Assembly (NCBI GenBank): GCA_946479025.1
Contig: CAMLDM010000025.1
Coordinates: 1 to 13,094, forward strand
Reading direction: 5' to 3'
DNA: 13,094 bases
DNA from: an uncultured Candidatus Saccharibacteria bacterium
GTDB taxonomy: Bacteria > Patescibacteria > Saccharimonadia > Saccharimonadales > CAMLKC01
Below are positions 6,677 through 13,092 of this stretch, one piece after another; positions within the stretch are counted from its first letter, which is position 1, and the number at the start of each line of letters is the position of its first letter. Made by a program: the position numbers and the translations under genes. The notes below the pieces were generated by a model that was not told where the DNA came from, made no database searches, and saw only the letters and a list, made by a program, of their open reading frames with translations.

Positions 6677-7573
6677 CTATGCCTTCGAACTTGCATTAAT
6701 ATTGCTAAATGCGGTAAATGATTCTGTAGTCGTAAGTGAATAGGTGTGGCTGGCGTCCATATCAATATCAAAATAGCAAATACTATATATATTATGACTT
6801 ACCGCATAATTGTAGGTATTGGTTATCCAAGTCGCCTTCTTGGTAGCGTCAACATTATCAATAGCTCCAAACTCGGGCAAAATAACTGGCTTATTATGCG
6901 TAGTGGTAGCCCATGTCATTGCATTCTGAAAGTACGTATCGGCACTTACATCAATAAAATTACCATCACTCGTATAAGGGTCAAAACCGATATAATCAAT
7001 AGCATCCTCAAATCCTGAGTCCCAAAAATCCCACGTGTGATACGGGCTGCTCGGATCAAAATCCCAAGATCCGAGCAGACAGATTGCGGTGCGCAGTTCC
7101 GGGCGGCCCTTAGCGTGGACTAATGATCCCATATGATTATTCGCCAACTTCCAATCAGCAAGCGTAAACTGGCTAGTGTTGATCTCATTCTCTGGTTCGT
7201 GCCATAACATAAAAATTACTTTCTGGCCGCTTGGGATAGAATCTAGAAAGCTATTAAACCAGCTGTCATTCGTGCCGGCCGCAAAATCCGAAGGTGTGGG
7301 TTTAAACGACCATATCGACTCGCGCACACCACTATCGATCCCCGCATTAGAAGCCGCATATGTGGCCGGAAATGAACCTGACGCCGCATAACTTCGGCGA
7401 ATATATAGCGTACCAACACTGGACTCAAGACTGCTAAATGAGGTGGAGGTATCACTAAGCGTAGCGGCCCCGATCACCGGTTTGGTGAGGGGAGCTCCGG
7501 GCGTAATCGGTATCTGCCCGACTCGCCGCCATACATTATTACTTGCGTACCAGCTACTATTTCGTAGCGTCAT
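6677..7573 (-). CDS. GH26-like glycoside hydrolase domain protein (clan GH-A TIM barrel)
   Basis: A 298-aa protein. The pattern SIWSFKPTPSDFAAGTND followed by VIFMLWHEPENE resembles GH26-type barrels, where a kP..D..aaG segment precedes the acid/base strand. In ATG numbering, Glu126 in WHEPEN is the candidate general acid/base and Glu234 in ILPEFG the candidate nucleophile. They are 108 residues apart, close to the spacing in known GH26 enzymes. IGFDPYT (about 195-201) fits the intervening barrel strand. The substrate is unknown (a beta-mannan or other glycan). The first ~25 residues (NSSWYASNNVWRRVG) resemble a fibre linker rather than a signal peptide; none is present. The start is chosen at ATG 7573 because it forms an ATGA overlap with the upstream stop and has GGAAG 5 bases before it. 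A GTG at 7588 would overlap more. Confidence 0.75.
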   Translation of the reverse strand: MTLRNSSWYASNNVWRRVGQIPITPGAPLTKPVIGAATLSDTSTSFSSLESSVGTLYIRRSYAASGSFPATYAASNAGIDSGVRESIWSFKPTPSDFAAGTNDSWFNSFLDSIPSGQKVIFMLWHEPENEINTSQFTLADWKLANNHMGSLVHAKGRPELRTAICLLGSWDFDPSSPYHTWDFWDSGFEDAIDYIGFDPYTSDGNFIDVSADTYFQNAMTWATTTHNKPVILPEFGAIDNVDATKKATWITNTYNYAVSHNIYSICYFDIDMDASHTYSLTTTESFTAFSNINASSKA

Positions 7574-8913
7574 GGCGTCTTCCACCACACGTCTACGTCA
7601 TTGATTGCCCCGGTACCTCCTATAGTAGGCGCAGTCGGGCCGATCCAAATGACCGTACGGGTGGAGTCTGTAGTTGCAGTTGTACGCACGGGCCACGATG
7701 AAGTGCCAGTATTATAGCGAATATAGGCGGGAGCAGCCGCTACGGCATCTTTCGTGTCCGCACCTATGTCAACGCCTGAAGAACTGAGCGCGTCATATAT
7801 CCACTTGCCACTTCGATAGGTTCGGACTACCGACGGCTGAGCGTCGAGAAAACCCGGATCGCTCGTGCCCACGTATAACGCAATGTCATCGATATCATGG
7901 ACTCCGCTCGTCGTACTGCCGCTTCCCGCATTAAGACTTTTAACCGTAGTGGCCGTTTCAGTAATGCTGGCGCTAAGTGTTGGCATAAGCTGATAATCAT
8001 AGCGCAGGTAGGCCGTATATGTAGAAGACCCGAAATAAACCCTTCCTTCAAGCAGGTGCCACACGCCGATCGCCGGGCTGTCGTCAAGGTAGATGTAGTC
8101 GGTCGCACCGTGCAGGTCTGCAGCAAGCTGACCGGTAGAATTGACAAACACATCAAAATGATCGGTTCCTGAGTTGTTCTGAATAGTGACGATCCCCAAA
8201 CTTGAGGCTGACTGCACAATACGGAAGCGAATCCGAAACGCAGCCCAGGTCTTTCCAGTCGGTACTGAGGTAGACCAGTTAACACTGTCGCTGGTCGCGC
8301 CGGTAATGCGGCAGCCATACGTTCCACGAGCCGCGTAGGCGGTACTTACCGTAGGCGAGCCGTTCGTCCAGTCCCAGCCAGAAACATTCCCACTTTCAAA
8401 CCCGTTAGAAAGCTGTGGGGTAACGCCTCCCCCCGGAGATGTTTGAATCCACACATCCCCGTCCGAAGGCGACGAAGGAAAGCTCGATCCTATATACGGC
8501 ACGGCGACACTCACCGCGCCCGTTTGGCCGTTTACGCTTGAGACTGCCGGTGGTTTGTTTTGCCAGTTGCTGGCCGTGGAGTCATATGTCAATACGTTTC
8601 CGTTCGCAGGACTAGAGATACTTACATCGCTATCTCCCGCAAGGGTGGTGCTGCCAGAGCCCGTCCCGGTAATCGTCACGTTTACACGATTGTTCGCGCT
8701 GTCGTCTGCAGCTGTTATCGTTACGTTGCTTCCCTGAATAAGATTTAGCTCTTGCCGTGTGCCTACCGGAGTACCGCTTTTACTGACTTTGATACGCTGC
8801 GTATTCGTATCATTCTTTTGCGTGCCGTCGGCATTATGTTCGACCGAAAGATAATCGTTAAGAATAGTACCCCAGTTACCTGTATCGCCACCAACGTTTG
8901 GTAATCTCGACAT
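7570..8913 (-). CDS. Tail-fibre-like surface protein with jelly-roll (LamG/ConA-like) domain
   Basis: A 447-aa protein without signal peptide or membrane helix. The N-terminal LPNVGGDTGNWG (4-15) is followed by a beta-rich repeat region. The stretches NGNVLTYDSTASNWQNK (104-120) and VNGQTGAVSV (128-137) are typical of phage tail-fibre stalks. A GDVW segment (152-155) comes next. About 168-352 reads as a carbohydrate-binding-like jelly roll, beginning FESGNVSGWDW and ending DIDDIALYVG. The C-terminus repeats a P-x-x-x-GDVW-like unit as INDVDVWWKTP (437-447). The family is not firmly identified; I infer a fibre or adhesin role. It heads a tight three-gene set, its TGA overlapping the next ATG. 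AAGGAAT (8924-8930) lies 10 bases before the ATG and a separate promoter is plausible upstream. Related N-termini are, to my knowledge, common in Saccharibacteria surface proteins. Confidence 0.83.
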   Translation of the reverse strand: MSRLPNVGGDTGNWGTILNDYLSVEHNADGTQKNDTNTQRIKVSKSGTPVGTRQELNLIQGSNVTITAADDSANNRVNVTITGTGSGSTTLAGDSDVSISSPANGNVLTYDSTASNWQNKPPAVSSVNGQTGAVSVAVPYIGSSFPSSPSDGDVWIQTSPGGGVTPQLSNGFESGNVSGWDWTNGSPTVSTAYAARGTYGCRITGATSDSVNWSTSVPTGKTWAAFRIRFRIVQSASSLGIVTIQNNSGTDHFDVFVNSTGQLAADLHGATDYIYLDDSPAIGVWHLLEGRVYFGSSTYTAYLRYDYQLMPTLSASITETATTVKSLNAGSGSTTSGVHDIDDIALYVGTSDPGFLDAQPSVVRTYRSGKWIYDALSSSGVDIGADTKDAVAAAPAYIRYNTGTSSWPVRTTATTDSTRTVIWIGPTAPTIGGTGAINDVDVWWKTP

Positions 8914-8991
8914 TCGTCAGTCTATTCCTTGCTTGCTGTCTTTTTATTAGCCTTAAACCAGAAACCACAGCTTCCAGAGCTTATGTTTACT

Positions 8992-9021
8992 ATAGTACCA
9001 GCCCCTGCGCTGCAACGTCAA
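8992..9021 (-). promoter_or_regulatory. Candidate internal promoter for the fibre/GH26-like/PKD genes
   Basis: On the minus strand, TTGACG (9016-9021) is followed after 18 bp by TACTAT (8992-8997), giving a leader of about 70 bases before the 8913 start. No hairpin-plus-T-run terminator is visible between 9038 and here, so read-through from the upstream surface genes is also possible. The 124-base gap holds nothing else I can recognise. Confidence 0.4.
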
Positions 9022-9037
9022 ATACCCCTTAAGCCGT

Positions 9038-9664
9038 CTAATTAGTGACGGCGGTATACAGAACGGTAGTCGTGTACGTTCCGGCGGGAGTCGAAGCGTC
9101 CACGCACGCACCATACCAAACTACTGTGTCTTCCGCTGGATCCGCCGCGCCTGTCGAGGATGCGAGGGAAACACCCACTTGGTCGCTTGGGGCAACGCCC
9201 GCAAACGTCACGCTCGGAACATTGCCACTATCCTGAGCTCCCGTGGGTCCGCTCCCAAAACCGCTCAGGCCGTCAACTCGGTAGCCCCACGTATTCATAG
9301 CAAGCGTCGTCGGTGCAGCAGCAGTGCCGCTTGAAGTATTGATACTGGCGCTACTTCCAATCATCGCGGTGTCAGTCGTACTAGTTGTCATAGTGAGATC
9401 ATAGCCGTTCGGATTGTCAGTAAGCACTGAGGCCGTGTCGCTCTTAACCGTGCATTTGCCCGTTTGCGTCGGGAGAATATCGAGTGATATCGAACTCCCG
9501 CTCGTCAGCGTAATCGTGCATGACCCATAATTACAACCTCCGTAACTGCCACCGCCATACACGGTGGAATCAGTCGTGTCGGCGTAGGCCCGTCCACCCA
9601 CAAAAATAAAGAGGAGCAATAACACGACTCCGCCTGCCATAATTTGTCGAGCTATCCTTACCAT
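9038..9664 (-). CDS. Small secreted WxL-like surface protein, cysteine-containing paralogue
   Basis: A 208-aa protein with a clear Sec signal peptide: basic MVRIAR, hydrophobic 8-22, and a likely cut after AYA (28). The mature part is beta-rich and Thr/Ser/Ala-rich. It shares with the protein encoded at 11473-12078 the motifs NTWGYRVDGLSGF (124-136), GPT, FAGV, VWYG (182-185), AGTY and a C-terminus ending on a final beta strand (LYTAVTN). No LPXTG or C-terminal membrane anchor is present. The ending (AGTY followed by an alternating strand) and the paired Trp motifs recall WxL cell-wall-binding domains, but only remotely. It is unusual in having a Gly/Tyr-rich insertion, YGGGSYGGCNYGSC (36-49), and four cysteines in the mature chain (44, 49, 71, 187). 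The paralogue has none there, so disulfides are possible. ATG is 1 base after the upstream TAG, so translation is probably coupled. Confidence 0.85.
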   Translation of the reverse strand: MVRIARQIMAGGVVLLLLFIFVGGRAYADTTDSTVYGGGSYGGCNYGSCTITLTSGSSISLDILPTQTGKCTVKSDTASVLTDNPNGYDLTMTTSTTDTAMIGSSASINTSSGTAAAPTTLAMNTWGYRVDGLSGFGSGPTGAQDSGNVPSVTFAGVAPSDQVGVSLASSTGAADPAEDTVVWYGACVDASTPAGTYTTTVLYTAVTN

Positions 9665-9665
9665 A

Positions 9666-10574
9666 CTATTTTATTTTACTGCGCCTATAAATAATATGCC
9701 AGACAAGTGCAACCGAACAAACCGATAGAGCGACGGATGGCAATATAAGAGAATACACGACGTCGTAAGGTTGCGGTTCAACCTTACGTATGACAAACTG
9801 CACCGTAACGGCATCAGACATTGCGGATTTTCCATCTCTTACGGAGCGAACCTGGATGGTATTTTTACCCTGATTAAGCACGACTTTCGCGCCGTACGTG
9901 CCATCGTCGGCTGCAACAACCTGTGCCGCCTCGGTGTCATTAACATATATTATCACCGTGCTTCCCGGCTGGGCTGTACCGGAAACCCAGATATGGCCGA
10001 TAGAAAAACGCTCGCCATCCGCAGGATAAGTAATGGTCGGCTTTAAAAAGCCGGGCGTTGACGGGCTCTGGGAACGCTTGCCAAGCTTAGAGCTGGGCGG
10101 AGATTCTATGGACGGCTGCTGCAACTGGCCGCTCCCGAAAGGAGGTTGTGACACTGGAGGCTGCTCGGGATTCTGTGAAGGCTGCTCCACCTCCGTTCGA
10201 TGAACCAGCACTTCGGCCGAATCTTCATCGGTGCAATTGTCGGTTTCGCGAGCAATCAGCGTATTATCGCCCATCCCAAGAGGGACTTCAATCGCGTACG
10301 TACTGTCGGGCGCTACGGTCGCACTCGCAACAATGTTGCCGTTATTGATGACCGAGAGGGACATGCCGGCTTCGCCCATGCCTTTTACCACCACCGAAAC
10401 AGCTTTGGTTTCAAGACCCGAGACCGGCTCCGTAATCGTCGGCGCGGCAAAGCTGCTGCAGATATTCGCGCGGATGTGCGTCGTTGCAAATGTTATCGAT
10501 GAAATAGCCAAGCTGGCCAGGCCACAGCCAACAAGCAGCGCAAAACCGATTTTATTCCTGAGGCGTCGCGGCAC
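9666..10574 (-). CDS. Membrane-anchored protein with two extracellular Ig-like domains
   Basis: A 302-aa protein. A basic N-terminus and hydrophobic segment (8-30) act as signal peptide or anchor. The first Ig-like beta domain spans about 44-126 (PTITEP ... NTLIARETDN) and has Cys39 and Cys114. A Pro/Ser/Gln-rich spacer follows (129-176). The second Ig-like domain spans about 179-263 (PTITYPADG, VSGTAQPGSTV, DGTYGAKV, GKNTIQVRS). A membrane helix (271-296) and a short basic tail (RRSKIK) close the chain. This pattern fits a cell-surface stalk protein anchored at its C-terminus. The start is GTG at 10574, inside the 3' end of the preceding gene (23-base overlap), with AGGA 3 bases upstream. 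The downstream small secreted protein starts 1 base after the stop. It is probably part of the same surface complex, by position. Confidence 0.83.
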   Translation of the reverse strand: MPRRLRNKIGFALLVGCGLASLAISSITFATTHIRANICSSFAAPTITEPVSGLETKAVSVVVKGMGEAGMSLSVINNGNIVASATVAPDSTYAIEVPLGMGDNTLIARETDNCTDEDSAEVLVHRTEVEQPSQNPEQPPVSQPPFGSGQLQQPSIESPPSSKLGKRSQSPSTPGFLKPTITYPADGERFSIGHIWVSGTAQPGSTVIIYVNDTEAAQVVAADDGTYGAKVVLNQGKNTIQVRSVRDGKSAMSDAVTVQFVIRKVEPQPYDVVYSLILPSVALSVCSVALVWHIIYRRSKIK

Positions 10575-11460
10575 GTTTCCTGCCCATGTACACTACGCCC
10601 AAAGTAAGAAGTAGCAGCAAGGCGCCAATCACAGCCAGTCGCGCAGCTGTATTTGCAACAAGTACAAATTTCGTTGGAAGTGTTTCGGTTTTACCGAGGT
10701 AACTCACCTTCCCGCTCACCTTGAAGAGGCCGAAGGTCGCACCATTCTGCCAGCTAATAGGAATGCTCCGCAGCTTTTGGGGAAGGACTTCTGGCGCGTT
10801 CTCATAAGTAAATTTTTCATTGCCAAATATGTCGCTCACCGTCATACTCACCTTCGCCCTAAAGTGCACCGAGCCCGGGTTAGCGATTTTTGCCGTTGCA
10901 GTAAGCGGCGCTTCCTGCAAGAACGGCACATCCCACTGGTCCAAACTGCCCTTCTCAATCGCGTTTCCCGAAACACGCAAGTACACGATCATACCGACCC
11001 GCTTCCGGGTAACAACTCCGGAAGTACCCTTGTCTTTCGTTTCCGCAAATATGGTCGCAAAGTAACTTCCCGCGCCCGTGCCCTTCGGTACGGTAATGGT
11101 AAATGGAATCGTGTGCTGATCTCCAACCTTCAGCGACCCGGAAGTCTTGCCAATCGTAAACCACTTGGTTATATCTACCGCGCCTTTAACAGGGCTGAAA
11201 TATGGCTTATATTCCTCGCCAGAAACGCTATATGGCGTAACGTAAACCTGGTAATCCGTCGGGAGCTCGCTCTGATTAAGCACGAGCATTTCACCCTTAT
11301 ATGACGACCCCGGCGCAACTTCCGTATCAATAGAGGTCGGCGACACGGTCAAGCCGCCCGAAGCAGCCTGCGCGTCGTGCGCCATTACTCCGCTAGTTAG
11401 CACTGCGGCTATGATAAAAAGCGCCTTTATGTAACTGCGAACCCTGTGCATTTTCGTCAT
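10552..11460 (-). CDS. DUF916-like (WxL-interacting-type) membrane-anchored surface protein
   Basis: A 302-aa protein with a Sec signal peptide (hydrophobic 11-26, likely cut after AQA, 32). An extracellular region of two beta-sandwich domains follows, then a C-terminal membrane helix (about 273-293) and the basic tail GRKRAATPQE. The N-terminal domain opens with LTVSPTSIDTEVAPG (37-51) and continues to ITVPKGTGAGSYFATIF (122-138). This is the pattern of DUF916-type domains, whose known members in Firmicutes partner WxL surface proteins and are thought to contact peptidoglycan and WxL partners. The second domain (~180-270) would correspond to the DUF3324-like part. The assignment is by eye and the homology may be remote. 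ATG is preceded by AGGA at 5 bases. It lies directly between the two WxL-like paralogues and overlaps the Ig-domain gene. Confidence 0.8.
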   Translation of the reverse strand: MTKMHRVRSYIKALFIIAAVLTSGVMAHDAQAASGGLTVSPTSIDTEVAPGSSYKGEMLVLNQSELPTDYQVYVTPYSVSGEEYKPYFSPVKGAVDITKWFTIGKTSGSLKVGDQHTIPFTITVPKGTGAGSYFATIFAETKDKGTSGVVTRKRVGMIVYLRVSGNAIEKGSLDQWDVPFLQEAPLTATAKIANPGSVHFRAKVSMTVSDIFGNEKFTYENAPEVLPQKLRSIPISWQNGATFGLFKVSGKVSYLGKTETLPTKFVLVANTAARLAVIGALLLLLTLGVVYMGRKRAATPQE

Positions 11461-11472
11461 AGGTATCCTGTC

Positions 11473-12078
11473 CTAATTAGCCGTGGCCGTGTAGGTAACT
11501 TCGTCGGTATATGTACCTGTAGGCTGAGTAGTATTGGCTGCAACGCCATACCAGATTGTTGTCGTATCATTGCTAGCTGTTGAGGAAGTAGTCTTTAGAG
11601 TATTTGGAGAGCTGTTAGCTGGTACGCCAGCAAATTTTAATGCGCCTATGGCCGCGCTGCTCTGTGAAGAGGTTGGACCGGCGAGAAAGCCCCCGAGGCC
11701 ATCCACGCGATACCCCCATGTGCCGGCAGTCTGAGCGGATGGACTCGCCTGCGTACCCGAAGAAGCAGTGATTGTATTTGATCCAGAAACAAGTGAGGTA
11801 TTGGCGTCAGTATCTGCAAGTTGAAGAGTATAGCCAGCTGTATCATTTGTACTCACCGTGACAGTATCACTGGCGATGGTTTGCGCGCCACTGGCCGTCG
11901 GCGTCACGTTAACGTTAACTGTTCCGTTGCTCGTAAGGACGCTAATGACGGATCCTATCGCCGAACTAATCGTTGTTGCCGTTGTCGACGCGCCCGCTGC
12001 CGTCGGCAACACTACGGTACCCGCCAGGAGTGTCACTGCAAGTGCCACTCCTCGGCACACCTTGCCCCTTTGTGTCAT
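11473..12078 (-). CDS. Small secreted WxL-like surface protein
   Basis: A 201-aa protein with a Sec signal peptide (MTQRGK, hydrophobic 10-27, likely cut near AGA, 30). The mature region is Thr/Ser/Ala/Asn-rich and predicted to be almost entirely beta. Recognisable blocks are VTVSTNDTAGYTLQL (72-86), GTWGYRVDGLGGF (119-131), GPTSS, KFAGVP, IWYG (175-178), and a C-terminus PTGTYTDEVTYTATAN. The blocks recur in the same order in the product of 9038-9664. It has no anchor and no cysteine in the mature chain. By eye this belongs to a small surface-protein family seen in CPR genomes and may be a distant WxL-type domain (two Trp motifs, terminal GTY strand). GAGAGG (12085-12090) lies 6 bases before the ATG, and a consensus -10 is just upstream. 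It is the first gene of the surface operon and the best candidate for an abundant coat protein. Confidence 0.87.
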   Translation of the reverse strand: MTQRGKVCRGVALAVTLLAGTVVLPTAAGASTTATTISSAIGSVISVLTSNGTVNVNVTPTASGAQTIASDTVTVSTNDTAGYTLQLADTDANTSLVSGSNTITASSGTQASPSAQTAGTWGYRVDGLGGFLAGPTSSQSSAAIGALKFAGVPANSSPNTLKTTSSTASNDTTTIWYGVAANTTQPTGTYTDEVTYTATAN

Positions 12079-12105
12079 ACTATACCTCTCACTTATATAA
12101 TATTC

Positions 12106-12111
12106 ATTATA
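12106..12111 (-). promoter_or_regulatory. Consensus -10 for the surface operon
   Basis: TATAAT on the minus strand, 28 bases upstream of the first surface gene, in an AT-rich stretch. No good -35 lies 16-18 bp upstream (CGTCAT at 17 bp), so it may need an activator or may be accidental. The ribosome binding site GAGAGG follows at 12085-12090. Confidence 0.45.
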
Positions 12112-12120
12112 CTACTTACG

Positions 12121-12149
12121 AGTGTAATATGACGCTCATGTTTTGTAAA
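12121..12149 (-). promoter_or_regulatory. Alternative upstream promoter for the surface operon
   Basis: TTTACA (12144-12149) and TACACT (12121-12126) on the minus strand are spaced 17 bp. The -35 is a 5/6 and the -10 a 4/6 match. The -35 lies inside the inverted repeat at 12141-12158, so a protein bound there could block it. Confidence 0.4.
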
Positions 12150-12158
12150 CCTACAAAA
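12141..12158. repeat. Inverted repeat, possible operator
   Basis: TTTTGTA (12141-12147), a 4-base spacer AACC, and TACAAAA (12152-12158) form perfect 7-bp arms. It sits upstream of the surface operon and overlaps the candidate -35 box. It is AT-rich and not followed by a T-run suited to the left-going transcript, so an operator is more likely than a terminator. Confidence 0.4.
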
Positions 12159-12192
12159 AGATTCGGCGACAATGTGGCAATTTAAAATACAT

Positions 12193-12220
12193 AAAAAAGC
12201 TCCTGGCCGCCCGCTACAGC
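12193..12220 (-). terminator. Candidate terminator after the aminotransferase gene
   Basis: On the minus strand, 15 bases after the stop, CTG(TA)GC and GCCAG can pair over a 5-base loop with a 2-base bulge. GAGC and then six Ts (12198 down to 12193) follow. The stem is GC-rich but imperfect. Its position, between the aminotransferase and the promoters of the surface operon, supports it. Confidence 0.38.
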
Positions 12221-12235
12221 CTACGTAAGCGCCGC

Positions 12236-13069
12236 CTAATTTGTAAGAGTTAAAAATGCCTCAACGAGCTTCCTCGTTACAGGGCCGACCTTACCATCTC
12301 CTATGAGAGTGTCGTCTATTTGCGTAATAGGCATGACTTCCTTAGTCGTCCCCGTTATAAACATCTCTTGATAGTTGTCGAGCTCATTAACCGAAAGATT
12401 TTCTTCTTTATAAGGAATGCCGAGTTGGCCGCACAACTCAAGCACCACGTTTCTTGTGATTCCAATAAGAACATCCTCCTTCGGCGTAATGACAACGCCG
12501 TCTTTTACCGCCATAACGTTTGCGATCGTTCCCTCGTATAGCCTGCCCGTCTCCTTATCTACGTAAGCCGCTTCGACTGCGCCCCGTCGCTTCACCTCTT
12601 TGTGTGCAAGAACCGCGAGCATGTAGTTGAGCGATTTTGCCTCCGGAAGCTGCCGAACATGTGGCGTCGTAATAAGCTTACCCCCAATCTTGTACAGCTC
12701 TGGGTCCGGCGAAGAAATCGGGCCGAACGTTATGATAAGCGACGACTTCCCCGGAGTGATCATATAGGGATCGTCAGCCACACCTCCAGTAAGCGTAAGG
12801 CGGACGCCAGTTTCGGGCAGTCCGTTTTTCTCTATTCCCTCTTTTACTACGTCGGTCAGCTCATGCTCGCTTAGCGGCACTTCAAGCTCTAAAAAGCCAG
12901 CCGACCTGTAAAACCGCGCAATGTGATCCGCTAAGCGAAACGGCTCGCTTTTGTAGGTTCTTAGAAAATCAAAAACGCCGTAACCGCGCACGACGCTCAG
13001 ATCTTTAACGGGCAACAGGAGCTTTTCTTCCGGAACCCATTCACCATTGAAGTAATGTAATATAGCCAT
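12236..13069 (-). CDS. Class IV (fold-type IV) PLP-dependent aminotransferase
   Basis: A 277-aa cytoplasmic enzyme of the branched-chain/D-amino acid aminotransferase superfamily. Near the N-terminus is FNGEWVPEE (7-15), then LSVVRGYGVFDFLRTY (24-39), with the RGYGxFD motif of the family. The PLP-binding Lys145 lies in EAKSLNYMLAVLA (143-155). Glu179 in LYEGTIANVMAV contacts the PLP pyridine nitrogen. Phosphate-binding loops are at GITRN (203-207) and ITGTTKEV (238-245). The length is normal for D-alanine or branched-chain aminotransferases and for aminodeoxychorismate lyase. The KSLNY context favours an aminotransferase, but the substrate (D-Ala/D-Glu or branched-chain) cannot be settled. 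A D-amino acid role would fit peptidoglycan supply. ATG at 13069, with AAAGGT (13078-13083) upstream. Confidence 0.92.
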   Translation of the reverse strand: MAILHYFNGEWVPEEKLLLPVKDLSVVRGYGVFDFLRTYKSEPFRLADHIARFYRSAGFLELEVPLSEHELTDVVKEGIEKNGLPETGVRLTLTGGVADDPYMITPGKSSLIITFGPISSPDPELYKIGGKLITTPHVRQLPEAKSLNYMLAVLAHKEVKRRGAVEAAYVDKETGRLYEGTIANVMAVKDGVVITPKEDVLIGITRNVVLELCGQLGIPYKEENLSVNELDNYQEMFITGTTKEVMPITQIDDTLIGDGKVGPVTRKLVEAFLTLTN

Positions 13070-13086
13070 TGTTTTCTACCTTTGCT

Positions 13087-13092
13087 ATTTTA
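13087..13092 (-). promoter_or_regulatory. Possible -10 for the aminotransferase gene
   Basis: TAAAAT on the minus strand, preceded by GT at the very edge of the window, could be the end of a TGnTAAAAT extended -10 like the one before guaB. The deciding upstream base and the -35 are outside the window. Confidence 0.3.

Noticed and set aside
4704..8913. Prophage remnant
   Set aside because: Fibre-like motifs alone are present; no integrase, terminase, portal, capsid, tail tube, att sites or lysis gene is seen in the window.
10231..10614. Plus-strand 127-aa open frame across the Ig-domain gene
   Set aside because: Antisense shadow of a gene with signal peptide, Ig domains and membrane helix; no ribosome binding site or motif.
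9038..12078. Sortase-anchored (LPXTG) surface proteins or type IV pilins
   Set aside because: No LPXTG-type C-terminal signal and no pilin-type G/FTLIE N-terminal motif in any of these proteins; two have plain C-terminal membrane helices and two have no anchor.
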